Shown here: piece by piece, positions 20,280 to 28,770 of the stretch
How the letters are laid out: every line of letters begins with the position of its first letter
Numbering within the stretch: position 1 is the first letter of the stretch
Origin: a virus
Strand: one strand, 5' to 3'
DNA length: 51,340 bases
IMG/VR virus record: IMGVR_UViG_3300044802_000032
Span: 1 to 51,340 of that record
The notes under the pieces: model-generated
The model's database searches: none
What the model saw: only the letters and a program-made list of their open reading frames with translations
What the model was told of the DNA's origin: nothing
Translations under genes and position numbers: made by a program

Positions 20280-21269
20280 CTAGACAACAGGCTGAGAAAA
20301 CGCGGCGCGTGTCATGTGAAGCACGCAGCACGAAAGGCAAGCCCCACTCTTCTCAAATTCCGACAGATTGACGGGAACGAATTCAAGTCCATTCTGAACG
20401 GCGACCTTCTCCAGAAACTTCTCCTTCTCCATGTCCTCTTCCCAATCCTCGGACCCACGCTTGTGCTCTGGCAAGGAACTGTCACAGAGAAGGAGGTTCA
20501 CCGTTCGGACGCAATTCGTGGCACCCGCGAACTCCAGCTTCTTCGGGACCGGGATGATCTCCATGTGCTTCTCGATCTGGGCAATCTCCTCCTTGCTCAT
20601 CTGCGTTGTGGCAGCAATCACCTTCTCGGGTGTAAGGGGGCACAGGACGGTATCTAGGTGATAGTTTCGCTCATCACGCATCTCGATGCTGATGACCTTG
20701 CAGCCGAACTGCTTCTCAAACCACTGATGGGTTGCCTTTTCTGTTCTGATTCCGTGCGCCATACAGTACACATCGTCGATCAGATGCTTGCAGTCGGCCT
20801 CACCCTCAAAATGAGTGGGTGGTCGGTGCACTTCATACTCGCACAGCTCGAAGAACGTCTTGGCCGCCTTGTCTTCGCCTTTCCTCGGAGGGCTCTTGTA
20901 GTTGGCCACAACCACGATGGGCTTTGGTTTGTGCAGCAAAACTACGGCCACGTTTGCGACATAGATCCGATCAGGATAGTCCCCTGAGCACGGGAGCACA
21001 TAGACCAAGCTGGATTCACTGGAAAGCCAGTTGTACAACCCTCCCCATTGCTGCCGTGCTTTGTCGAAGTCCTCCTCAATTTCTTCCGGTGTCAGAGCCC
21101 ACATCCAATCGTTGTTGGGATCTGCGCAGTCCCAAGTGTGTGGGTACGCCATCATGTACACAGGCTGATCCAGGAGCGATGGATTCTCGATCTTGACATT
21201 CGCATCCGGCTTCTTCTGCGGGTTGCTGGTGGCCTGCTTGGGCTTGATGAGCGGTTTCTTATCGGGCAT
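20280..21269 (-). CDS. DDAH / amidinotransferase-like guanidino-modifying enzyme (329 aa)
   Basis: The region DRIYVANVAVVL (100-111), SPPRKGED (126-133), HFEGEAD (153-159), MAHGIRTEK (170-178), NYHLDTVLCPL (202-212) and SEFEKSGACLSC (303-314) follows the pentein-fold order of dimethylargininases and arginine deiminases. His204 and Cys314 are the expected catalytic residues. The N-terminal 35 residues are lysine/proline-rich and probably unstructured. ATG 21269 lies in the end of the giant internal-protein gene (11-base overlap) and follows GAGGTAACGTCA. Substrate is unknown. Confidence 0.78.
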   Translation of the reverse strand: MPDKKPLIKPKQATSNPQKKPDANVKIENPSLLDQPVYMMAYPHTWDCADPNNDWMWALTPEEIEEDFDKARQQWGGLYNWLSSESSLVYVLPCSGDYPDRIYVANVAVVLLHKPKPIVVVANYKSPPRKGEDKAAKTFFELCEYEVHRPPTHFEGEADCKHLIDDVYCMAHGIRTEKATHQWFEKQFGCKVISIEMRDERNYHLDTVLCPLTPEKVIAATTQMSKEEIAQIEKHMEIIPVPKKLEFAGATNCVRTVNLLLCDSSLPEHKRGSEDWEEDMEKEKFLEKVAVQNGLEFVPVNLSEFEKSGACLSCCVLHMTRAAFSQPVV

Positions 21270-24200
21270 TGACGTTACCTCTCAATTCTTGCATCATCAT
21301 CAGATAGGCCACGCGATCATCCCCCTTCGCCCGCAAGAGCCGGTTTCCGATCGTTCGTTGAAGATCCATCTTCTCTTCAGGAGTGGCCTCATCCCAGACC
21401 ATCTTGAACTGTTCAACACCCTGGGTATGCTGGGCGTACCACCGCAAATCACTCATGCCGGCATGTTGGCTGAGAGACTGGGCAGCCTTGGAAGTCAACT
21501 CGGATTTCAGAACTGCCTCACGAAGGGCCATAGCACCTTCCGCTGGGTCCTTTCGCAGAGTCGCCAACAACGTGTGTTTGGCCTCGACTTGCTTTTTCTC
21601 CTTGGCGGTCATACCCTCGCCTAGATGTTCCAGGCTGAGGCGATGAGCCAATTCCACCGCGGCCGTGGCTGGGGCTGCAACAGTCGTGACACCAAAGCTC
21701 CGCGATGCCTGTCGCAGCATTCCCTTCTGGGGGATGTCCGTCCAATCCCCTTCCGCCTTGCCGGTGAACATGCCCACCATCTGGGCACCGGCATGATACA
21801 GCAACGGATTCTGAGACTCCAGTGTGGACCGCAAGTGTTCCTCGTACTGTGCCCAACCACCACCAGGGATCTTGTCGGCCTCCATCTTTCCACGGAGGTC
21901 AAACTGTTTGCCGGTGCCAATCTTCGCCACGGCAGATACCCCTGGTCCAAGTAGAGGGTGCAACCAAGTCTGGCCGATTTCTTGGATCATGTTGCCGATG
22001 ATCTGGTTGGCATTCTTTCCCTGCCGAAGTCCTTCCACCAGGGATGGAACCCCGAAAAGCCGCATCCCACGTTTCAGGCCGATCATCTGCGGAATATCCA
22101 ATACCCTCCGTTGCCCCTTCTCGTCGTCACCCAAATCGATCGCACCCAACGGCGTACCCGGGCGACCAGTGAATTGCCCCTGGACAAGATAGTTCACCAG
22201 CGGAGGAATCACCGCAAAGGCCATCACCACTTTCGATAGTTGCGCAGCACGGGCAGAAATCGCAGCTTCACGGGTGGCAGCGGTAAATCCCGGGTCTCCA
22301 GTCAGCATTCGACGGCCAAGACCCATTGCCATCTTTCCACCGGACAGGAAGGGAGAGATTCCCAAGTCTCGGATGGTTCGCTCCCATGACTTCATGGTGC
22401 GACGGTTGTAGTTCCCCAGCGCCTCCATGAACTGATTCCGACTCTCCTCCTTCGCTGCACCCCGCTTCACCAGGTTGTCAAAGTATTGATCGAACAGCAC
22501 CCGCACAGCGGTATCGAGCTTGTGGAGGAACTTTGCACCGGGGGCCTTGGTCTCGAACTCGGGACGCAGGAGACCCCGCTTGGCCAAGTCGGCAATCCGT
22601 TTTAGGGACTCGGGCGTCTCCCGAAAAACGTCTGTGGCAGACTTCGCCATGTCGTGAATGGCGGTGAGGTTGTCGGCGAAGCTGGCCTTCTTCAACAAAT
22701 CCATCCCAGCCGAAGTTGAACCCAAGGCATTCGCAACCGTGCGCCACATGGTGAGGGTATGGCTCACTGTGTCCATCTGAGAGGCCACTTGAAGCGCCGT
22801 AAATCCTTGGGCCCACCAGAACGGCTTCTGTCTCATGTCGGTTCCCAGCACATTCCGCAACTCCGTCACCTTGTCGGGATGCACCCAGAAGGCCGCCCGC
22901 TCATCCATGTGGGTGACACCGGTGTCGGGGTTGGTAACCGGCATATCCATGGGCATTCGCTTGAATCCTTCCGGAGGATCAAATGCCTCTCCGCGCGGGG
23001 GTTGTTCCACCGCCATACCTGCCTTCACCATGGAGTCCATCAAGGCAATCTTGGTGGCTTGGTTGTGCCGTGGTCCGATCACGGCCATTAGATTCGTCTC
23101 CAGATCGTTGGAGTAGTCACCGAGTCCGGTGGCCCGCCGCATGAACGTATCGCGCTTCACGTCTGGATTTCGGTAGCTGGAAGCCAGCGAGTTTTCCGGC
23201 AACTCCGTGCTGCCCTTCTGCTGGAACTCCTGCCACTGCGCAGCCCGCTTCTTGCTGATGAGGTTGACACGGGCACCCGTGTACCGTCCCCGTCCCACCT
23301 GGGGCGTGTCAGGATCAAGTCGCTTGTTCTCGTTGTACAACTGATCCATGTACGGGTTGACGTGTTCCTTCCAGCCTTCGATGGCTGCCTTCATTGTCGG
23401 ATCAACCATCGCTTCCATAACGGTAGTCCGGTAATCCTCCAGATCGTGGGCGGTCTCGATGGCTTCCGCCCGTTCTGTGAACTTTCGAGCTTGGGCCATG
23501 TCGCCAGCCTTGGCGGCATTGGCAGCCTCGACAAGAGCCTGACGATGAATGTCAAGAACATTATCGGCGTTGAGCATGTCGGAGAATCGGCTGAGGAAAG
23601 CCTTGTTCTTCCAGTTCTCTCCAAACACCTGACGGAAGAGTTGACGAACGATGGGCTTGGCGGCCCCAGCCGCTCCAGCATGGGCCTGGGCAGCAATACG
23701 GACTTGGGGATCGGCCGAAAGCTGAGGCATGACGGACTTGCCGAACATTCCCTTGATTTGTTCTGCGGCGCTGGTGAAGAACTCACCCATGCCCCGTGGT
23801 ACAAAGGCCATCACAGGATTGGGCATTGGTGAAAGAAGAGCGTCGGGGCCGCCACGGGCCTTCGCCTGCTCACCGAACATGGCCCCGATGTAGAAGTTCC
23901 CCTTTTCGTCCTGAACAAGATCCTTACTCAGCTTCGGATCGGACTTGGCATAGGCCGTATCGGAATACTTGTGCAGGTCCAGCACCCCTCGCTTCGCCAT
24001 GTCTATCACGGCACGGTCGAAGGCCGCCTTGTCGGAGAACTGATCGCCGATCGCTCGGTGAAGGTCACGTAGCGATACCACCGCATCGTTACGAACGCCC
24101 GGCTCCAAGGTCTCCATGCCCTTGAGAATGACGTTTTCAAACGGGTGTACACCCGCCCCTACTTCCCCTTGCGGGACTTCTTCGCCTGATCGGCCGCCAT

Positions 24201-25578
24201 GAACTCCTTGGCCACCTTCATCGGGGGCACCTTTACCCCGGACATCTTCGCCCACCGCCGGCCCGACGGGTGGGCGGCGATCCGCATCATCTTCTCTTGC
24301 GCCTTCGATCGGCTGGGCACGATTCTCTCCTTCTGTTGGGGGTGCTCCTGGCGTCTCACCAGGCGTTCCAGGTTGCGTTCCAGGGGCCCCCGGGGCCTGG
24401 GGCTCGCCAGGAGCCGCCTGGGCTTCCTGCTGGGATCGCCATGCCGCCGCCCGTTCCTTGGAGCGGATCTGACGCCGGCTCATACCCTCCATGGCCGCCC
24501 CTGGAGCGGCAAGGACCGCCATGGGGCCAATGGACTGGGCGTAAGCCTTGCCAGCGTCCAGTAGCAGTTGCTTGACTTCCACAGGCTTTCCCTGGGCCAC
24601 GTTCTCAATGGCCGAGTCGATGGCCTTTGCCCCCGCCATTACCACGGGACCATGTAGCAGGACCGTCTTGGCGTACTGCTTGACAATCGCCTGCCCCAGT
24701 TCATTCGTGATTTCGTCGCCCACCTTGCCGCGGAGGGCCTCGGGGAGATTGGCAAACAGAAGCCCCTTCAAGCTGGCACTGACCGTCGCCGCCCACCGGG
24801 CCGTGCTGGGGGCAACCCCCTTCTCCAAGAGGCTGTCATAGGTCTCATCGTACTGGCCGGGCATGAAGGTGGCCGCCGTCGCTGCCCCCCGGGCTAGGCC
24901 CACCGCTTTCGCACCAGCACCCAAAGCCTTGGTAGCCACGCCAGCAACTTTTCCCGCACCACCGGCCAAGGCCAATTCAGGTATCATCCCAGCAGCGCCC
25001 ACAACCCACTCCCGCGGATCGGCCCAAGATGCTTCGGGATTGGAGATCGGGTCAGCACCCGACCTGGCATTGTAAATCTGCTTGGCAAATCGAGCGGTTT
25101 CCGGATCGGGGCTTTCCTCTAAGCCGGTCCACTTCGCAATGGTTCCTCCCAACTTTTCGGCACCGGCCAGAAGGTTTACCCCAGCACGCCCAAGTGTTCC
25201 CAAACTGCTGACTCGTTTGCGAAGGCTGGCCTCACGATGAACAGCATCAAGGAACTGATCGCGGGCCTCTTTGGGAATTTCCTTGGCGGCAGACAATGCA
25301 GCCGACTGCGATGGGGCCCCGAAGGCCGTCAGTTCCGCCACCTCGTTCACATGCTCGGGACTTCCCGGCTTGAACGTGGTGGATCTACCACTGGTCCACC
25401 GCTCGGCGGCACTCGGGCTAAGGGGCTTCTCAGGAGACACTACTTCCGAAGCAACAGGAGGGGCAGACGATTGGACACCACCTTCAACCGGAAACTCCTT
25501 CAGCCAGTCGTGACCTTCCACCGTCGCGGTTGTACCGCCGCTATTGACAACCGGAAATTCATCGAGCCAGTCAGCCAT
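21259..25578 (-). CDS. Very large internal/ejection-type virion protein (1439 aa)
   Basis: The N-terminus has two copies of a short motif, DWLDEFPV and DWLKEFPV, separated by about 20 residues. Then follow an Ala/Gly-rich helical region with hydrophobic stretches (residues about 190-370), a Gly/Pro/Glu-rich linker, a winged-helix-like segment (VVSLRDLHRAIGDQFSDKAA and FYIGAMFG), and a long helical C-terminal half with a membrane-active-looking stretch (VVMAFAVIPPLVNYLV). Size and design fit internal proteins ejected with the DNA by podoviruses, or large polyvalent proteins. Six bases after the upstream stop; translation is probably coupled. Confidence 0.75.
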   Translation of the reverse strand: MADWLDEFPVVNSGGTTATVEGHDWLKEFPVEGGVQSSAPPVASEVVSPEKPLSPSAAERWTSGRSTTFKPGSPEHVNEVAELTAFGAPSQSAALSAAKEIPKEARDQFLDAVHREASLRKRVSSLGTLGRAGVNLLAGAEKLGGTIAKWTGLEESPDPETARFAKQIYNARSGADPISNPEASWADPREWVVGAAGMIPELALAGGAGKVAGVATKALGAGAKAVGLARGAATAATFMPGQYDETYDSLLEKGVAPSTARWAATVSASLKGLLFANLPEALRGKVGDEITNELGQAIVKQYAKTVLLHGPVVMAGAKAIDSAIENVAQGKPVEVKQLLLDAGKAYAQSIGPMAVLAAPGAAMEGMSRRQIRSKERAAAWRSQQEAQAAPGEPQAPGAPGTQPGTPGETPGAPPTEGENRAQPIEGAREDDADRRPPVGPAVGEDVRGKGAPDEGGQGVHGGRSGEEVPQGEVGAGVHPFENVILKGMETLEPGVRNDAVVSLRDLHRAIGDQFSDKAAFDRAVIDMAKRGVLDLHKYSDTAYAKSDPKLSKDLVQDEKGNFYIGAMFGEQAKARGGPDALLSPMPNPVMAFVPRGMGEFFTSAAEQIKGMFGKSVMPQLSADPQVRIAAQAHAGAAGAAKPIVRQLFRQVFGENWKNKAFLSRFSDMLNADNVLDIHRQALVEAANAAKAGDMAQARKFTERAEAIETAHDLEDYRTTVMEAMVDPTMKAAIEGWKEHVNPYMDQLYNENKRLDPDTPQVGRGRYTGARVNLISKKRAAQWQEFQQKGSTELPENSLASSYRNPDVKRDTFMRRATGLGDYSNDLETNLMAVIGPRHNQATKIALMDSMVKAGMAVEQPPRGEAFDPPEGFKRMPMDMPVTNPDTGVTHMDERAAFWVHPDKVTELRNVLGTDMRQKPFWWAQGFTALQVASQMDTVSHTLTMWRTVANALGSTSAGMDLLKKASFADNLTAIHDMAKSATDVFRETPESLKRIADLAKRGLLRPEFETKAPGAKFLHKLDTAVRVLFDQYFDNLVKRGAAKEESRNQFMEALGNYNRRTMKSWERTIRDLGISPFLSGGKMAMGLGRRMLTGDPGFTAATREAAISARAAQLSKVVMAFAVIPPLVNYLVQGQFTGRPGTPLGAIDLGDDEKGQRRVLDIPQMIGLKRGMRLFGVPSLVEGLRQGKNANQIIGNMIQEIGQTWLHPLLGPGVSAVAKIGTGKQFDLRGKMEADKIPGGGWAQYEEHLRSTLESQNPLLYHAGAQMVGMFTGKAEGDWTDIPQKGMLRQASRSFGVTTVAAPATAAVELAHRLSLEHLGEGMTAKEKKQVEAKHTLLATLRKDPAEGAMALREAVLKSELTSKAAQSLSQHAGMSDLRWYAQHTQGVEQFKMVWDEATPEEKMDLQRTIGNRLLRAKGDDRVAYLMMMQELRGNVNAR

Positions 25579-25584
25579 GGTGTG

Positions 25585-27177
25585 TTACGGAATATCGTGT
25601 TTCTTACCATCGGGACCAATGAATTGCTTCACTCCTTGCGCTTTCAAGGCCATTACTTCGTCGCGTGATTTGGCAGTCGGGATTGCACTTTTGCCTGGTG
25701 CCTCCCGTCCCCATCGCATCATTCCACTGCCGTCGAATCCTGCCGTGACCGGCGCTGGCGGAGCTGCTTGCGGCGGTGTCTGCGGTTGCGGAGACTCGCT
25801 CGGTGAGTCCTGTTCATCCTCAAGGCCCAGATGCCTTAGCCCCCGTTCCAACTCCGCACGATATTGGGCAATCTGCTTGGCGTTGGGTATTCCAATGTGT
25901 GTTTGTCCGGATTCATCAGTAAGCAACTGTGTTTGTCCGGCCCACTTTGCAGTGTGCTGATCGAGAAATAACCCCAACCTTCCCTGTCTCGACTGCTCTG
26001 GTGTCTCACGCATCTTCGGATGCTGCATTTCGTGCATCGTCTTCATCGCCGCCATGGCATGGTCATCGACCACGTACCGCCGCTCCCTGCCGTTCCACAC
26101 CATCGGCAGCCCCTTCATCTGCTCGGCCACGTCCTGACCGTACTGCTGGGCTACCCGGGCGTGGATCACCTGATCCCTGGAGTAGGGCTTGAAGTAGGGC
26201 CTGCCATCCGGGCCTTGGGCCCACGTCCCATTGGGAAGTGCATCCCAATCGGCCTTGGTGGGGACCTGGGGCAAGTGTGCCCACTGTTGCCGCTGTTGAT
26301 CCTGCTGCTGCTGTCGGGCGGCGGCAATCTCCTCCTCGCTTGCCGCTGGAGCCGACTGGGCTGATCGCTGGGTCGTCTGACCTTGCCGCCAGAAGTTGTT
26401 GCCGGTGGTCACCGGAGGCGCAGGCGGCGGCGGTTGGGGCGACTTCGGCTCGGGAACGCCCTCACCAGCCCCGGCCACCTGCTGGTCCTCACCACCGGCC
26501 GCGGGAGGCTCGGGAGGCTTCCAACCGCGAGGCAGCGTCAGGCCGCCCGTCTTCATGTCCAGTTGCCACGGCTTCGAGCGCTCGCTGGGATCAAGCTGGG
26601 AAATCAGCTTCGCCTTCATGGTCTCAGGCGACTGCCCCTGTTGCTCGGGCGAGACGGGGGCCGCCTGCCGCATGATGGCCACCCGCTTGGCGACCAACTT
26701 CTCTTCGACGGCCTTCTTCGCTTCGTCCGTCAGATCGGGATTCATGGCGTTCTCATGCCGCTGATTCTCGATCATCTGGAGATCCTGGTTGGCCAGCGGA
26801 CTGGGAATCCGCAAGTCTCCCGAGGACAACCCTTGGGCAATCTGCTGGTCCTGATGTTGCTGACGACGCTGCCGGATCTCCTCCACCAGCCCCGGTGCGT
26901 AGGAGTCGTCTTCCTCGCCCCGCCGTAGGATCTCATCGGCTGCATCTTCCCCACGCATGGCCAGGCCAGCCGTCACCGCCTGGTGCAACGCTGGGTGGAC
27001 GCCAGGTTCCGGTTGCTGATGCTCCACGGCAAACAACCCGTGAATGTAGTGCTCACGCAGGGTATCGTCAGAGGCCGACTGGTAATCGGTGGGAGCATCC
27101 CCAATCATTGACTGGAGACTTCCCTGGTCACTTTCCAGGTCGGTGGGCGCGTATTGAGTCGAACCGTCAGTGGACAT
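25585..27177 (-). CDS. Internal virion protein candidate, Gln/Pro-rich (530 aa)
   Basis: ATG 27177 follows TAGGAGTAGATC. The N-terminal 200 residues are acidic helices (LREHYIHGLFAVEHQQPEPG, DEILRRGEEDDSYAPGLVEE). The middle is proline-rich (KSPQPPPPAPPV) and rich in Gln (EEEIAAARQQQQDQQRQQWA). The C-terminus ends VKQFIGPDGKKHDIP. It sits between the glycine-rich protein and the giant internal protein, so a role in the internal core or DNA ejection is likely by position. No enzymatic motif is visible. Confidence 0.65.
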   Translation of the reverse strand: MSTDGSTQYAPTDLESDQGSLQSMIGDAPTDYQSASDDTLREHYIHGLFAVEHQQPEPGVHPALHQAVTAGLAMRGEDAADEILRRGEEDDSYAPGLVEEIRQRRQQHQDQQIAQGLSSGDLRIPSPLANQDLQMIENQRHENAMNPDLTDEAKKAVEEKLVAKRVAIMRQAAPVSPEQQGQSPETMKAKLISQLDPSERSKPWQLDMKTGGLTLPRGWKPPEPPAAGGEDQQVAGAGEGVPEPKSPQPPPPAPPVTTGNNFWRQGQTTQRSAQSAPAASEEEIAAARQQQQDQQRQQWAHLPQVPTKADWDALPNGTWAQGPDGRPYFKPYSRDQVIHARVAQQYGQDVAEQMKGLPMVWNGRERRYVVDDHAMAAMKTMHEMQHPKMRETPEQSRQGRLGLFLDQHTAKWAGQTQLLTDESGQTHIGIPNAKQIAQYRAELERGLRHLGLEDEQDSPSESPQPQTPPQAAPPAPVTAGFDGSGMMRWGREAPGKSAIPTAKSRDEVMALKAQGVKQFIGPDGKKHDIP

Positions 27178-27186
27178 GATCTACTC

Positions 27187-27867
27187 CTAAAATCCTTCAC
27201 CAACGATGCCCGAATCACCGCCACCGCTATAGTCCGGTGCCCCACCGCCGAGATCCATACTCCCGTACTCGCCACCCCCGCCGCCCAAGGAATAGCTGCC
27301 GTAGGCGTTGCCCGACGAGTCAATCCCAGGCATCGAACCGCCACCACCGCCACCCAGGCCGCCACCTTGGAAGGCCAGCGGCCTGTCAAACGACACCCCG
27401 CCACCACCGCCCCCGCCACCTCCACTGTTGCCATGGGCGAACAGTCCGGCATACCCCAGCCCCAAGTTCTGCCCGAATTGCGACTGTTGCTGTGCCATGC
27501 GGGCCCCCTCCATCCCAACCGTGCTCTGGAAGCCCACCTTGGTCTTCGTCAACTGGTCGTTGAGGTTGTTCAGCGCTCGCTGGTACTGATCCATGTACCC
27601 CATCCGCATCGAAGGCATCACCGTGGTGCCCGTCAATCCCGTGCCGGCCAGCTTCGCCATCCCAGTTCCCATGGCTGACTGGTAGTTCTGCTTCAAGTCG
27701 GCCTGCTGGGCATTCCCGTACCCCTGCAACTCGCTCATCACCGACGAGTACAAGTCGCCCGGGTTGGGGACATTGCCCACGTTGTAGCCGCCAGCACCAC
27801 TTTGGGCCTGACTGCCGAACCGCTGCCCCATCATGGCAGCCACCATCGTATTGGCCATCTGACTCAT
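27187..27867 (-). CDS. Glycine-rich structural protein (226 aa)
   Basis: The N-terminal 130 residues are Gln/Met-rich helices (MSQMANTMVAAMMGQRFGSQ, MDQYQRALNNLNDQLTKTKV). The C-terminal 80 residues contain several runs of five to nine glycines (SGGGGGGGGGVSF). ATG 27867 follows AAAGGATAACGATT. The position suggests a virion core or tail component next to the internal proteins. No homologous domain is recognised. Confidence 0.65.
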   Translation of the reverse strand: MSQMANTMVAAMMGQRFGSQAQSGAGGYNVGNVPNPGDLYSSVMSELQGYGNAQQADLKQNYQSAMGTGMAKLAGTGLTGTTVMPSMRMGYMDQYQRALNNLNDQLTKTKVGFQSTVGMEGARMAQQQSQFGQNLGLGYAGLFAHGNSGGGGGGGGGVSFDRPLAFQGGGLGGGGGGSMPGIDSSGNAYGSYSLGGGGGEYGSMDLGGGAPDYSGGGDSGIVGEGF

Positions 27868-27879
27868 AATCGTTATCCT

Positions 27880-28320
27880 TTAGTATCCCGACAGGAAAAT
27901 CCACATCGTGTTTGGGGCCACGCGAAATGTCACGCCGGTAATTGGGTCAACATATCCGTCATGCCATAGTAGTGTTGCAATGTCTGCGTCTGGCCAGCGT
28001 GCATTGATGGCAAGTTGCCCCTGGATGATAGCAATTTCAAATGGTACGCCTGCACGGTCAAAGGATTTTTTAGGGTTTAACCTTCCTGGAGCTGCCAACG
28101 GAGAACACACAAACCCACCAAGGGATACGAGGAGGTTAGCCTGAGTCCAGATGGTGTAGTAGTCATCACGAGTCAAATCCGGTTCTGCCAATATCCCTTG
28201 AATCTCTCCATCGGGAAGACTCGTTGTCAATCCGCCCACCAAACCACAGGGCATAACCAAACCGTCGCAGTACAAAAATCCTCCACCACTAGGGTTTACT
28301 GAATACGAAAGGTCGAACAT
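27880..28320 (-). CDS. Hypothetical structural protein (146 aa)
   Basis: The sequence MFDLSYSVNPSGGGFLYCDG... contains LPDGEIQGILAEPDLTRDDY and ends TFRVAPNTMWIFLSGY, of mixed composition with many hydrophobic strands. The ribosome site is weak. Codon composition in this gene appears more AT-rich than in its neighbours (for example TTTTTTAGGGTTTAACC), which could mean recent acquisition. Function is unknown. Confidence 0.6.
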   Translation of the reverse strand: MFDLSYSVNPSGGGFLYCDGLVMPCGLVGGLTTSLPDGEIQGILAEPDLTRDDYYTIWTQANLLVSLGGFVCSPLAAPGRLNPKKSFDRAGVPFEIAIIQGQLAINARWPDADIATLLWHDGYVDPITGVTFRVAPNTMWIFLSGY

Positions 28321-28329
28321 AACATGGCA

Positions 28330-28770
28330 TCAAGATGATCGTGGAACAACAATCCGAGTGGGGTAGCAAATCTGATTCGTCGTGTCGAACATCATCACCG
28401 GCGCGCCGCCATTGGCTGCTGCAATGACAATCGCAGCCGTGCCATCCACCGCTGGAGCCAACACCATCTGGGCCCCCGGGAACGCCTTCAGATCCCCGTT
28501 GGTGATGTACCAGCCCTTCCCATCGTGGCCCGGGCTCACACCGTCATAGGGCAGGTCCGACGATCCAGGCGGGTTCTTCTTCTGCTGGTCCTGTACCGGC
28601 TTGCTGATCGGGTTATTCGGATCACTGACCGGCAACGTCAGGTTGTTGAAGGCCATGATGAGCCGATTGATCGCCGCCCAGATAGCATCCAGCTCACCCT
28701 GGCTCGACGCTGCCGGGTTCACCTGCGGCATCTCACCAAACTGCAACGGATATGGACGAGAATTTGCCAT
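28330..28770 (-). CDS. Hypothetical structural protein (146 aa)
   Basis: It contains SQGELDAIWAAINRLIMAFN, a helix, then a polar linker and a beta-type C-terminal half (AQMVLAPAVDGTAAIVIAAA, MMFDTTNQICYPTRIVVPRS). The ATG at 28770 adjoins the end of the large 767-residue gene. It may be a short fibre, or an adaptor of the tail. No family is recognised. Confidence 0.62.
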   Translation of the reverse strand: MANSRPYPLQFGEMPQVNPAASSQGELDAIWAAINRLIMAFNNLTLPVSDPNNPISKPVQDQQKKNPPGSSDLPYDGVSPGHDGKGWYITNGDLKAFPGAQMVLAPAVDGTAAIVIAAANGGAPVMMFDTTNQICYPTRIVVPRSS

